DNA of 64,000 nucleotides from Aestuariibius insulae (lineage in GTDB: Bacteria > Pseudomonadota > Alphaproteobacteria > Rhodobacterales > Rhodobacteraceae), in NCBI RefSeq assembly GCF_040783535.2, contig NZ_JBFONW020000001.1, positions 620,001 to 684,000 of the forward strand, written 5' to 3'. Position numbers and translations under genes: made by a program. Every line of letters begins with the position of its first letter. Position 1 is the stretch's first letter. The notes beneath the pieces are model-generated. The model did not search any database. It saw only the letters and a program-made list of their open reading frames with translations, and was not told the origin of the DNA. Positions 1 to 8,527 of the stretch are shown piece by piece.

Positions 1-369
1 GTAACCATCCCGACCCCCGCCGTCTTCGCCGCGCTCGAAACCAAACAGAACCCGCCGCTAGATTCCCTCCCGACGGGAGAGCTGCTGCTCGACTGGCTGA
101 AAACCCAATGCAACGATCTTGAGGCCCCCGCGATCTTGCGCCAGCCGATCATCGAGCAGACGCTCACCGAAATCTTCGAAACCCAAGGCTGCCAGCTCGC
201 CCGCATGTCCGGCTCCGGCGCGACCTGCTTCGGCCTCTACGCGTCAGAGGGCGAGGCACAAGCCGCCGCCAACACCCTCTCCGAAACGCATCCCGACTGG
301 TGGATCGCCCCGACTCGCCTCGACGGGCAAGCCAAGGCCGCCCCTCAACTGATCCGCGCCACCACGTAA
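1..369 (+). CDS. ispE: 4-diphosphocytidyl-2-C-methyl-D-erythritol kinase, C-terminal part
   Basis: This is the C-terminal 122 codons of a GHMP-family kinase; the 5' part lies outside the window and the frame is open from base 1. The motif MSGSGATCFGLY is the glycine-rich C-terminal signature of IspE, which phosphorylates CDP-methylerythritol in the cytoplasmic non-mevalonate isoprenoid pathway. Its last 25 bases overlap the end of the convergent polyprenyl synthase gene, so two isoprenoid genes meet tail to tail. The assignment rests on the motif, the length of the tail and this neighbour. Confidence 0.88.
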   Translation, partial: VTIPTPAVFAALETKQNPPLDSLPTGELLLDWLKTQCNDLEAPAILRQPIIEQTLTEIFETQGCQLARMSGSGATCFGLYASEGEAQAAANTLSETHPDWWIAPTRLDGQAKAAPQLIRATT

Positions 370-1343
370 TCAGCCAGATCGACCAGCATCCCGCGCAGAT
401 CGCTCTCCGGCAGCGTCGCCATCGCCGCTTTCGCCGTGGCAACCCAGCCCAAAGCATCGGCCCGCGCCGCCTCCATCGCGCCATGCCGTGCCAGCAGCTC
501 CAGCGCATGTTCCAAATCACCGTCCCGCTGGTCGCCTTTCTCGATCACGCGCACCCAGAATGCCCGCTCCTCACCCGTTGCAGCCGCGACGGCCTTGATG
601 ACCGGCAGCGTCAGCTTCCGCTCACGGAAATCGTCGCCGATATTCTTGCCCGTCGCATCCGAACCGCCGTAATCCAGCAGATCGTCCACGATCTGAAATG
701 CGATCCCCAGCGCATCGCCATAATCGTAAAGCGCCCGCACCTCCGCCTCGGACCGCTCCGCGATCACACCGCCGACCTCCATCGCCGCCGAAAACAGCGC
801 CGCCGTCTTGCCGCGCACGATCTTGAGATAGACGCCCTCATCCGTTCCCAGATCTCGCGCCGCCGACAGCTGAAGAACCTCACCTTCCGCAATTGTCGCC
901 GCCGCATTCGCGAGGATATCGAGAACCCGAAGGCTCCCTGTCTCGACCATCAACTGAAACGACCGCGCGAACAGATAATCGCCGACCAACACACTTGACT
1001 GGTTGTCCCACAAAAGGTTCGCCGTGGGCCGCCCGCGCCGCTGCTCGCTCTCGTCGACCACATCGTCATGCAGCAGCGTCGCCGTGTGGATGAACTCCAC
1101 CGTCGCCGCCAGATGGATGTGATAGGGTCCGGCATAGCCGCACATCTTCGCCGCTGCCAACGTCAGCATCGGCCGCAGCCGCTTGCCTCCCGCCTCCACC
1201 AGATGTGCCGTCACCTCAGGGATGCGCGGCGCATGCTCGGATGCCATCCGGTCGCGGATCAGCGCATTGACCGCGCCCATTTCCTCGGCCAGCGCCGCCG
1301 CCAGACGGTCATGGGGTTTCTGCGAGGGCTGATCGAGGCTCAT
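345..1343 (-). CDS. ispB: Long-chain polyprenyl (octa-/decaprenyl) diphosphate synthase
   Basis: This 332-residue trans-prenyltransferase elongates farnesyl diphosphate with isopentenyl diphosphate to make the ubiquinone side chain. Both aspartate-rich motifs are present: DDVVD at residues 93-97 and DDLLD at 220-224. GGKRLRP lies near residue 52 and the GKTAALF segment near 178. The small pair of residues before the first motif (T, L at 89-90) and the full length fit a long-chain enzyme rather than an IspA-type synthase. The product chain length cannot be read from the sequence; C10 side chains are usual in Rhodobacterales. Confidence 0.9.
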   Translation of the reverse strand: MSLDQPSQKPHDRLAAALAEEMGAVNALIRDRMASEHAPRIPEVTAHLVEAGGKRLRPMLTLAAAKMCGYAGPYHIHLAATVEFIHTATLLHDDVVDESEQRRGRPTANLLWDNQSSVLVGDYLFARSFQLMVETGSLRVLDILANAAATIAEGEVLQLSAARDLGTDEGVYLKIVRGKTAALFSAAMEVGGVIAERSEAEVRALYDYGDALGIAFQIVDDLLDYGGSDATGKNIGDDFRERKLTLPVIKAVAAATGEERAFWVRVIEKGDQRDGDLEHALELLARHGAMEAARADALGWVATAKAAMATLPESDLRGMLVDLADYVVARIS

Positions 1344-1395
1344 CTGACACTTTCGTCAATGTGGCTCGACAACCGGAGGGCCAAGCCACTACGTC

Positions 1396-1617
1396 ATGAA
1401 TATGAAAGAGCTTCTGCGCAGCAACGACCCGACGATCATCGCCTTTGCCAAGGCCCTCCTGGACGGGGAGGATATACGGTGGTTTGAGATGGACGTAAAT
1501 ATGAGCGTCCTCGAAGGCAGCATAGGCGTTTTGCCGCGCCGCCTCATGGTGCGCAGCGCCGACCTTTTCATGGCCGAAGCGGTCCTGCGCGATAACGATA
1601 TCGATCTGGGTCGGTGA
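1396..1617 (+). CDS. DUF2007 family small protein
   Basis: A 73-residue protein with the DUF2007 pattern: it opens MNMKELLRSNDP, has a central WFEMDVNMS segment and ends in a helix with MAEAVLRDNDIDLG. In other proteins this fold (putative signal-transducing domain) occurs fused to regulators; its function alone is unknown. The stop codon overlaps the GTG start of the downstream methyltransferase (GTGA), so the two genes are probably translationally coupled. A second in-frame ATG at 1402 is an alternative start. The gene diverges from the polyprenyl synthase. Confidence 0.82.
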   Translation: MNMKELLRSNDPTIIAFAKALLDGEDIRWFEMDVNMSVLEGSIGVLPRRLMVRSADLFMAEAVLRDNDIDLGR

Positions 1618-2381
1618 CGGTCTTTCCCGAGGACTACCTGACCGAGAACGCCTTCCTGGGCGGTGCGCTCCGCCTGCTCCAGCCCAAAGATGGCTACCGC
1701 GCAGGGATCGACCCGGTCCTGCTCGCCGCTGCTTGTCCGGCCAAGGCGGGCGACACCGTCCTCGATCTAGGCTGTGGCGGCGGCATCGCTGGGCTTTGTC
1801 TCGCCCGCCGGGTCCCCGGGATCGACCTGACCGGGGTCGAGCTGCAACCGGCCTATGCCGATCTCGCCCGCCGCAATGCCAATCTCAACGCCATTCCCGC
1901 TACCATCGTGGAGGCGGATCTGCGCGATCTGCCTGCTGCCCTGCGTCAGCGGCAATTCACCCACGTCATCGCCAATCCGCCCTACTTCGAACGCTCGAAA
2001 ACCACCCCCTCGACGAACCCGGGCCGCGCCACTGCCCGCTCTGGCGAGGCCACGCTCGCCGACTGGATCGACACCGCCGCCCGGCGGCTCGCTCCGCGAG
2101 GCGCGCTCACGCTCATCCAAAAGCCCGACCGACTGCCCCAGATCCTCGCCGCGCTGGAGGGGCGCCTGGGGAGCATGCAGATCGCCCCTCTCGCACCCCG
2201 CGCCGGTCGCGACCCGAACCTCGTCCTTGTTCGCGCGGTCAAGGACGGCCGTGCGCCCCTGCGACTTGCCGCGCCCCTCCCGCTCCATGACGGGCCCGAA
2301 CACCTCTCGGACACAGACGATTACACCCAGACAATTTCCAAAGTGCTGCGAAAAACCGCACCTCTCCCCCTTTGGAATTAA
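1614..2381 (+). CDS. TrmN6-like tRNA1(Val) adenine-N6 methyltransferase family protein
   Basis: A 255-residue class I SAM-dependent methyltransferase. The SAM-binding loop DLGCGGG is at residues 51-57, an acidic residue ends strand 2 (GVEL), and the amino-methylating motif NPPYF is at 121-125. NPPY marks methylation of an exocyclic amine, and the N-terminal region rich in GALRLLQPKDGYRAGIDPVLL is typical of the TrmN6/YfiC family that modifies A37 of tRNA1(Val). The start is GTG, overlapping the preceding stop codon. The exact substrate is inferred from the family. Confidence 0.82.
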   Translation: MTVFPEDYLTENAFLGGALRLLQPKDGYRAGIDPVLLAAACPAKAGDTVLDLGCGGGIAGLCLARRVPGIDLTGVELQPAYADLARRNANLNAIPATIVEADLRDLPAALRQRQFTHVIANPPYFERSKTTPSTNPGRATARSGEATLADWIDTAARRLAPRGALTLIQKPDRLPQILAALEGRLGSMQIAPLAPRAGRDPNLVLVRAVKDGRAPLRLAAPLPLHDGPEHLSDTDDYTQTISKVLRKTAPLPLWN

Positions 2382-2502
2382 CCCTACGTCAACCTATGTT
2401 ATGATTTCGTAATCAAGGCCGCCCTGCGCTGCTCTGCGGCGTGACTTGGTTGCCGTTCTGTGATCCGCTGAGGATCTGACACCAAAGCATAGGAGGATGC
2501 CC

Positions 2503-2670
2503 ATGAGCCTGACATCGCATGTCGAGGAACTGAGGAAAAAGCACGAAGCCCTCTCCGCACAGGTCGAAGAAGCGCAACGCAGTCCCGGATACGATGATCT
2601 CGCCATCGCGAGCATGAAAAAGCAAAAGCTCCACCTCAAGGAAGAGATCAGCCGCCTCAGCGCAGGCTAG
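2503..2670 (+). CDS. YdcH-like DUF465 small protein
   Basis: A 55-residue gene with a strong ribosome-binding site (AGGAGG at 2491-2496) six bases before the ATG. The product starts MSLTSHVEELRKKHEALSAQ and continues with charged heptads ending KLHLKEEISRL, the two-helix coiled-coil pattern of DUF465 (YdcH). Members are small alpha-helical cytoplasmic proteins of unknown function. Its TAG overlaps the stop codon of the convergent LysR gene within the palindromic sequence CTAG. Confidence 0.82.
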   Translation: MSLTSHVEELRKKHEALSAQVEEAQRSPGYDDLAIASMKKQKLHLKEEISRLSAG

Positions 2671-3605
2671 GTCTCGTCCGCGCCGCCGAAATCGCGCGTC
2701 GCGGTCAGCTCGTCGATATCCTCGACCTCGCGCGTGATCAATTCGATGAACCGCGCGACCGGAGGACGGGTCTCCGCCCCCTCGGGGCAGATGATCCGGT
2801 AGGTCGCATTGGCCCAAAGCGCCCGGGCGAAGGGCATGACAAGCTGCCCTTCGCGCAGATGCGATTCCGCTAACGACACCCGCCCCAGAACCACACCGGC
2901 CCCCGCAAGCGCGGCGTTGACCGCATGATCGGCTTGGCTGAAATGTGGCCCCGCCATCTCGGGTGGCTCCACCCCGACCGCCCGGAACCAGGCGGGCCAA
3001 CCCATTGGCGGCTCAAGAAATCCTATATCGTCCTGATGGATAAGCGGCAGGTCGAGCAGATCCTCAGGCGCCCGAAGGCCCTTCGCCATCTGCGGCGTCA
3101 TCATCGGCGTCAGCCATTCCCGGATCAGCGTGCGGGAATAAAGCCCCTCATCCCCGCCTTGACCGAACCGGATCGCCAGATCCACCTCGTCCCGGTCGAA
3201 ATCCATCAGCCGCAGGCTGGCTGAAAAACGCAGCTCCAGATCCGGATTCTCCTGCGCAAACTTGAACAGCCGCGGCGCCAGCCATTTCGACGTGAAGCCC
3301 GGCCCCGCCGTGACAGTCAAACGCTTGGTATCGTTCAGCTTTCGCGCCACCCGCCACGCGCCGTTAAGCGCCGCGAACCCCTCCTGCATCCCAGGCTGCA
3401 ACGCCCGCCCGGCTTCGGTCAGCTCCACCGCGCGGTTCAGGCGGCGAAAGACCGGCTGACCCAGATGCTCCTCCAGCGACTTGATCTGAAATGACAGCGC
3501 CGCGGGGGTCACTGACAGTTCCTCCGCCGCCTTGGCAAAGGACAGATGCCGCGCTGCTGCCTCAAAGGCGCGCAGCGCCGTCAACGGAGGTAGGCGCTCG
3601 CTCAT
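2667..3605 (-). CDS. LysR family transcriptional regulator, GcvA-like
   Basis: A 312-residue LysR-type regulator. The winged-helix domain is at about residues 1-65 (LTALRAFEAAARHLSFAKAA, then SVTPAALSFQIKSLEEHLG, FRRLNRAVELTEAG). The effector domain follows, with EWLTPMMTPQMAKG typical of the GcvA branch. I place the start at MSERLPPLTALRAF because the family begins there; an in-frame ATG 23 codons upstream would add an unrelated tail. It diverges from a 34-codon gene across about 110 bases, which is the likely site of its operator. Confidence 0.88.
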   Translation of the reverse strand: MSERLPPLTALRAFEAAARHLSFAKAAEELSVTPAALSFQIKSLEEHLGQPVFRRLNRAVELTEAGRALQPGMQEGFAALNGAWRVARKLNDTKRLTVTAGPGFTSKWLAPRLFKFAQENPDLELRFSASLRLMDFDRDEVDLAIRFGQGGDEGLYSRTLIREWLTPMMTPQMAKGLRAPEDLLDLPLIHQDDIGFLEPPMGWPAWFRAVGVEPPEMAGPHFSQADHAVNAALAGAGVVLGRVSLAESHLREGQLVMPFARALWANATYRIICPEGAETRPPVARFIELITREVEDIDELTATRDFGGADET

Positions 3606-3717
3606 GATCACATAAGTAGAACTTAACCGAACGCTTGAAAAGTCTCGTTTGTCAGGCGCCGCGCCCAAGCGCATCTTAAGCGCAAGTCACACGTCACCCC
3701 GCCAAAGGAGTCCACCC

Positions 3718-3822
3718 ATGTTTGAGATCGAAACCGACACCCGCCTGCGCCACGCCATGAAAGCCGCCCACAAAGCGCGCGGCGCCGTCTTGCGCAGCGT
3801 CTGGACCCGCCTCTTCGGCTGA
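3718..3822 (+). CDS. 34-residue basic microprotein
   Basis: A short frame starting at an ATG with a well-placed ribosome-binding site (AAAGGAG at 3704-3710). It begins MFEIETDTRLRHAMKAAHKA and ends WTRLFG, giving an arginine/lysine-rich peptide likely to form an amphipathic helix. It sits alone between a divergent LysR gene and the convergent phaB terminator. The codon composition matches the neighbouring genes. No family is recognised; the ribosome-binding site and promoter-facing position are the main support. Confidence 0.55.
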   Translation: MFEIETDTRLRHAMKAAHKARGAVLRSVWTRLFG

Positions 3823-3852
3823 AAAAGGACGGGGCTGCTAATGGCCCCGCCC
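3822..3852 (-). terminator. Intrinsic terminator of phaB
   Basis: Read on the minus strand, a 9-bp stem GGGCGGGGC / GCCCCGTCC with one G-U pair and an 8-base loop is followed by five T residues. It begins eight bases after the phaB stop codon and ends the patatin/phaB transcript. Confidence 0.85.
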
Positions 3853-3859
3853 GAACAGG

Positions 3860-4585
3860 TCAGACCATATACTGACCGCCATTCGCGCTAATTGTTGATC
3901 CGGTTATGAACCCGGCTTTGTCCGAGGCCAGAAACACCACGCAGCGCGCGATTTCCTCTGCCTCGCCGAGCCGCCCGACGGGGATCGCGGGCAGGATCAC
4001 ATCCTTCATCACCTCGTCCTTGATGCCCGCCATCATGTCCGTGTTGATATAACCCGGGCACACAGCGTTCACTGTGATCCCGGCCCGCGCGCCTTCCTGT
4101 GCCAGCGCCTTGGTGAAACCCAGATCCCCCGCCTTGGCCGCCGAGTAATTTGCCTGCGCGAACTGACCCTTCTGCCCGTTGATCGAACTGATGGAAACGA
4201 CGCGCCCGAACTTCCGCTCGCGCATGCCGCCCCAGACGTTATGCGTCATGTTGAAAAGCCCCGTGAGGTTCGTGTCGATCACTTCGTTCCACTGCTCCGG
4301 ACTCATCCGGTGGAACGGCGCATCCCGCGTGATCCCGGCATTGTTCACCAGAATATCGATCGGCCCCAGATCCTCTTCGATCTGCGCAATCCCGTCCTTG
4401 CAGGCCTCATAGCTGCCGACATCCCATTTGTAGGTCTTGATCCCGGTCTCGTCCATAAAGGCCTTGGCCTTCTCGTCATTGCCCGCATAGGTCGCCGCGA
4501 CTTCGCAGCCCGCCTCCTTCAACCCTTTCGCGATCGCCGCTCCGATACCGCGCGATCCTCCGGTCACGATTGCCGTTCTGGCCAT
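3860..4585 (-). CDS. phaB: Acetoacetyl-CoA reductase
   Basis: This 241-residue short-chain dehydrogenase reduces acetoacetyl-CoA to (R)-3-hydroxybutyryl-CoA with NADPH in polyhydroxybutyrate synthesis. The Rossmann loop TGGSRGIG is at residues 8-15, NNAG at 81-84, and the catalytic YSAAK at 147-151 with Ser133/134. The stretch GQKGQFAQANYSAAKAG and the C-terminal end HisGly-free NGGQYMV are typical of PhaB. I chose the ATG preceded by GGGAGGAG; the longer upstream frame overlaps the patatin gene. It lies 19 bases downstream of that gene. Confidence 0.93.
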   Translation of the reverse strand: MARTAIVTGGSRGIGAAIAKGLKEAGCEVAATYAGNDEKAKAFMDETGIKTYKWDVGSYEACKDGIAQIEEDLGPIDILVNNAGITRDAPFHRMSPEQWNEVIDTNLTGLFNMTHNVWGGMRERKFGRVVSISSINGQKGQFAQANYSAAKAGDLGFTKALAQEGARAGITVNAVCPGYINTDMMAGIKDEVMKDVILPAIPVGRLGEAEEIARCVVFLASDKAGFITGSTISANGGQYMV

Positions 4586-4604
4586 GGTCTCTCCTCCCTT
4601 GAAT

Positions 4605-5456
4605 TCAGCCACCGCGATGCGCCGCAAGCCACGTCGCACCATCCTCCTGTCCGAGCCGCCAGGCCTCCTCAAGCTTGGCGGGATCGGTAAAGTCAATCTT
4701 CTGATCCAGAACCGGTTCCGACGGCTCGACAAAATCGCGCTCCGACGCATGAGGCAGGTCGCTGTAGCTGCGCGTCGATAGCACCAGGGTACGCCCCTCA
4801 TCAGGATCGGGAAACGGCGTCTGGTCGACCATGCCCCCGTCGATCACCGGGGCACCCTCCCAGTCGGGTATCGAAAAGACCGGCGGGATCGTCGCCGCCG
4901 CTGCCACCAGATCCACAAGTCGGCCCTCCTTCGCAGCCGCTCGCGCATCGATCCGCTCGCCGGTCAGCCCGAATTTGACCGACCAGTCCGACGTCCCGCG
5001 CGCAAACAGGCGTTTCTCCAGCTCGTAGGCGCTGCCGCCCAAAAGCGCGGCGAGATCCGACAGCGCTCCTTCGGGCGGGCGACCAAGAAAGACCTGAAAG
5101 GCAGGCCCCTCCGCGATCCGCGCCTGTGCGGCCTGGTCCAGAACCTCCTCCACGACCGAGCGATAGACCCGCTGATGCGGCGTCAGTCCGTTCTCTCCCT
5201 CAAGATCATGCCATGTGACATTGCTCGTCTCGCGCGAGAATGCCTCGGACATCACGTCCAACAACGTCCGCTCCCGCCCGGCCAGCCAGGCCGCGCCCGA
5301 CAGCGCGCCGCCAGAGACGCCGATCACGCGGGCAGGCTTAAGCGCCCGCCCTGCCGTCACCGTTTCGATCCAGCCACCATGCCAGAAACAGCGGATCCCG
5401 CCGCCCGAGAAGACCAGCTGCTCGTAAGGCAGGGGAGGCCCAGCGCTATCCGTCAT
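4605..5456 (-). CDS. Patatin-like phospholipase / acyl hydrolase
   Basis: A 283-residue patatin-domain protein. The oxyanion-hole motif SGGGIR lies near residue 17, the nucleophile elbow GVSGG near 47, and the catalytic aspartate in VIDGGMVDQTPFP. All parts of the Ser-Asp dyad are present, so activity is expected. It has no signal peptide. The start MTDSAGPPLPYEQLVFSGG follows from the domain boundary. The gene lies between phaA and phaB on the same strand, suggesting lipid or polyester hydrolysis connected with PHB granules; that link is inference from position. Confidence 0.88.
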   Translation of the reverse strand: MTDSAGPPLPYEQLVFSGGGIRCFWHGGWIETVTAGRALKPARVIGVSGGALSGAAWLAGRERTLLDVMSEAFSRETSNVTWHDLEGENGLTPHQRVYRSVVEEVLDQAAQARIAEGPAFQVFLGRPPEGALSDLAALLGGSAYELEKRLFARGTSDWSVKFGLTGERIDARAAAKEGRLVDLVAAAATIPPVFSIPDWEGAPVIDGGMVDQTPFPDPDEGRTLVLSTRSYSDLPHASERDFVEPSEPVLDQKIDFTDPAKLEEAWRLGQEDGATWLAAHRGG

Positions 5457-5546
5457 GCCGCGCGCGCCGATCAAAACAAAGCAAACAAGCGCTCCATCGA
5501 GCCCCCGCAATCACGATCCGGATACCCGATCCGCCAAAGACCCGGA

Positions 5547-6722
5547 TCAGTCCCGCTCGACACACATCGCGACACCCATCCCGCCGCCAATGCAAAGCGT
5601 GGCGAGACCTTTCTTGGCATCGCGCCGCTTCATCTCAAACAAAAGCGTGTTCAGAACGCGCGCACCAGAGGCACCGATCGGATGTCCGATGGCGATCGCG
5701 CCGCCATTGACGTTCACCTTGTCCGTATCCCAGCCCATATCCTTGTTGACCGCGCAGGCCTGCGCGGCAAAGGCTTCGTTCGCCTCGATCAGGTCGAGAT
5801 CCTCGGGTCTCCAGCCCGCCTTTTCCAGCGCCATGCGGCTTGCCGGGATCGGCCCAGTACCCATGATCGACGGGTCCACCCCGGTCGTCGCAAAGCTCAC
5901 GATCCGTCCGAGGGGTTCGATCCCGCGCTTCTCTGCCGCCTCCGCCGTCATCAGAAGCGTCGCGGCCGCGCCGTCGTTCAGGCCGGAGGCGTTCGCCGCC
6001 GTCACCGATCCGTCCTTGGCAAAGGCCGGGCGCAGCTTCTGCATACCTTCGATCGTCGCGCCATGACGGATATATTCGTCCTGATCGACGACCGTATCGC
6101 CTTTGCGGCCCTTGACCGTATAGGGTACGATCTCGTCCCCGAACTTGCCCGCCTTCTGCGCCGCCTCGGCTTTGTTCTGCGAGGCGAGCGCGAATTCGTC
6201 CTGCTGCTCGCGACTGATCTGGTATTTCTCGGCGACATTCTCGGCCGTCTGGCCCATGTGATAGCCGTTGAAGGCGTCCCACAGACCGTCCCGGATCATC
6301 GTGTCGATATATTTGACATCGCCCATCTTGTGACCGGCCCGCAGATGCGCCGCATGGGGCGACAGCGTCATCGATTCCTGACCGCCCGCAATCACCACCG
6401 CCGCATCGCCCAGCATCACGTGCTGCGCGCCCAGCGCCACCGCCCGCAGGCCCGATCCGCAGACCTGGTTGATCCCCCAGGCCGCGCTTTCGATCGGAAG
6501 GCCCGCATTCACATGCGCCTGGCGCGCTGGGTTCTGGCCTTGCGCCGCCGTCAGCACCTGACCCAGGATCGTCTGCTCGACCTCGCCTTTGTCGATCCCT
6601 GCGCGCGCAACGACCTCCTCAAGCACTGCTGTCCCCAGGTCATGGGCAGGCACGCTGGCGAAAGATCCACCGAAGCTGCCAACGGCAGTCCGGGCGGCAG
6701 AGGCGATTACGACATTGGTCAT
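5547..6722 (-). CDS. phaA: Acetyl-CoA C-acetyltransferase (beta-ketothiolase)
   Basis: This 391-residue biosynthetic thiolase condenses two acetyl-CoA molecules to acetoacetyl-CoA. The acylated Cys88 lies in NQVCGSGLRAV, the GHPIGASGAR motif carries the catalytic histidine, and the second cysteine is in CIGGGMG near the C-terminus. Length and motifs match PhaA rather than the longer fatty-acid oxidation thiolase FadA. The start MTNVVIASAARTAVG is the family start. It leads a same-strand block phaA, patatin, phaB and supplies the substrate of PhaB. Confidence 0.93.
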   Translation of the reverse strand: MTNVVIASAARTAVGSFGGSFASVPAHDLGTAVLEEVVARAGIDKGEVEQTILGQVLTAAQGQNPARQAHVNAGLPIESAAWGINQVCGSGLRAVALGAQHVMLGDAAVVIAGGQESMTLSPHAAHLRAGHKMGDVKYIDTMIRDGLWDAFNGYHMGQTAENVAEKYQISREQQDEFALASQNKAEAAQKAGKFGDEIVPYTVKGRKGDTVVDQDEYIRHGATIEGMQKLRPAFAKDGSVTAANASGLNDGAAATLLMTAEAAEKRGIEPLGRIVSFATTGVDPSIMGTGPIPASRMALEKAGWRPEDLDLIEANEAFAAQACAVNKDMGWDTDKVNVNGGAIAIGHPIGASGARVLNTLLFEMKRRDAKKGLATLCIGGGMGVAMCVERD

Positions 6723-6833
6723 GGCAGGGCTCCTTGTCCGTCCGCGCGAAGGCACTCGCCGCCCCCGCAGTCGCATCAGGTTTAGGCATTGGAGCTCAGA
6801 GGCGCAATGTGGAAGGGCAAACGCCCCCCGGGC

Positions 6834-7670
6834 TCAGGCGCTCTCGAGATGTTCGGCGCCATAGCCCGGAGCGCTCAACCGCGGCGGTCCGTAATAGAAG
6901 CCCTGAATGCAATCGATTCCGACACCCGCCAGGAATTCGGCATCCTCCGCCGTCTCGACCCCTTCGGCGATGGTGAACATATCGAAATGCCGCCCGATCG
7001 AGACTAAAGCCTCCACCAGCACCTGATTATCGGCGCTCTCGTGCACCCCGTTGATGAAATCCTGATCGATTTTCAGGATGTCGAAGTAGAAATCCCGCAG
7101 ATACCGGAACGCGGTATAGCCCGCGCCAAAATCATCGAGGGCAAAGGCAATTCCCAGATCCTGCAGCTCGGCCATGAAGGCGATGACGATCTCGGGCATC
7201 AGCATCGCGGAGCTTTCCGTAATCTCCAGGATCAGCCGCTCGCCGATATGCCGGTCGCGCGCCAGACCATCATCAAGAACCCGCCGCCAGGGACCATAGC
7301 CGATCGACCGCGCGGACATATTCACCGCCAGCCGCAGGCTCGCATCGTTGCGCAGGGCGACCAACCCGTGCCTAAGCGCCTCCACATCGATCTCGCGCCC
7401 AATTTCCGTCGCCTCTACGGCCGGCATGAACTGATGCGCCGGGATCGGCCGCCCGGTCGGGTCGATGATCCGGATCAATCCCTCGTAGAACGCGACGCGC
7501 CGGGGGTCGGTGTTGTAGACCACCGGCTGAAACGCCAGCTGCGTCCGATTGCTCGACAGTGCATCGCGCACCATCTTCAACACGCCCTGATCGCGCCGGT
7601 CGACCGCATAGCTCAGCGGATCGGACGGGATCGTATCGGTCACGGGGACGAAAGGGTCGCTGTCGCGCAT
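6834..7670 (-). CDS. EAL-domain cyclic-di-GMP phosphodiesterase
   Basis: A 278-residue single-domain EAL protein with no GGDEF, membrane or sensor domain. The signature reads EGL (residues 63-65) rather than EAL, but the metal-binding glutamate is kept. So are the Asn of LAVNMSARS, the Glu of LEITES, DDFGAGY, the Lys of ILKIDQDF, EGVET and the Gln of IQGFYYG. It should therefore hydrolyse c-di-GMP in the cytoplasm. The first ~40 residues are unassigned. The longer upstream frame runs through the divergent tag gene and is not real. Confidence 0.87.
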   Translation of the reverse strand: MRDSDPFVPVTDTIPSDPLSYAVDRRDQGVLKMVRDALSSNRTQLAFQPVVYNTDPRRVAFYEGLIRIIDPTGRPIPAHQFMPAVEATEIGREIDVEALRHGLVALRNDASLRLAVNMSARSIGYGPWRRVLDDGLARDRHIGERLILEITESSAMLMPEIVIAFMAELQDLGIAFALDDFGAGYTAFRYLRDFYFDILKIDQDFINGVHESADNQVLVEALVSIGRHFDMFTIAEGVETAEDAEFLAGVGIDCIQGFYYGPPRLSAPGYGAEHLESA

Positions 7671-7769
7671 GATCGGGTCCTTCAAGGCCGGGGAATTGCT
7701 CCTTGCGAGCGATCCTTGGGGCAGACATCCTAAGAGGAGGTAAAAGATCGCATTTGAAGGATCCCGCCG

Positions 7770-8321
7770 ATGAGCCGCTGCGACTGGGTCGGGAACGATC
7801 CGCTCTACATTGCCTATCATGACACCGAATGGGGCGTGCCCGAACGCGATCCCGTCCGGCTCTTCGAATGCCTCTGCCTCGAAGGGTTCCAGTCCGGCCT
7901 TAGCTGGATCACGATCCTGCGCAAACGCGAGGGCTTTCGCGCCGCCTTTGCGGGCTTCGATCCCGAAACCCTCGCCGGATGGGGCGCGCCCGAGATCGAC
8001 CGCCTCGTCGCCGATCCCGGCATCGTCCGCCACCGCGGCAAGATCGAGGCAACCCTCGGCAATGCCCGCGCCTATCGCGCCATGGACGAGCCCTTCTCCG
8101 ACTTCATCTGGTCTTTCGTGGACGGAGACCCTCTCCAACCCGCCCGAACGGACATTTCGGACGTCCCCGCCAAAACGGACACCTCCACCGCCCTCTCCAA
8201 AGCTCTCAAGTCCAAGGGCTTCAAATTTTGCGGCCCTACGACCGTCTACGCCTTCATGCAAGCGGTCGGCATGGTGAACGACCATGTAGTACGCTGTGAA
8301 AGATATGAAGCTTTGGCTTGA
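7770..8321 (+). CDS. tag: DNA-3-methyladenine glycosylase I
   Basis: This 183-residue base-excision repair enzyme removes 3-methyladenine from DNA. The zinc ligands of the Tag family are visible: Cys4 (MSRCDW), His17 (YHDTEWG), and His172 and Cys176 in DHVVRC. The catalytic Glu38 lies in ECLCLEGFQSGLSW. The segment between residues 125 and 145 (DISDVPAKTDTSTALSKALK) is the usual flexible part followed by GFKFCGPTT. The gene diverges from the EAL gene across about 100 bases. Confidence 0.93.
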   Translation: MSRCDWVGNDPLYIAYHDTEWGVPERDPVRLFECLCLEGFQSGLSWITILRKREGFRAAFAGFDPETLAGWGAPEIDRLVADPGIVRHRGKIEATLGNARAYRAMDEPFSDFIWSFVDGDPLQPARTDISDVPAKTDTSTALSKALKSKGFKFCGPTTVYAFMQAVGMVNDHVVRCERYEALA

Positions 8322-8527
8322 GGTCTGGCTGCTTTGGAAAACGTGCACGGTCTCGCAATGACCGATAGGCGGACTTTGCTGCCGTTGACATTTCAATGAT
8401 GAAAGTCTGGTTCGATCAGCGATGTAGATGACTGACTGTGTCAGTTGCCATATACAAGAACGAGCTTTCAAATGAATACACACGGTTTAAACCTGAATGC
8501 TCATTTGGCGTCTCGGAAAACTAAGTT

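Noticed and set aside
5175..6785. Plus-strand frame of 536 codons opposite phaA and the patatin gene
   Set aside because: It spans two well-supported minus-strand genes and is a compositional shadow.
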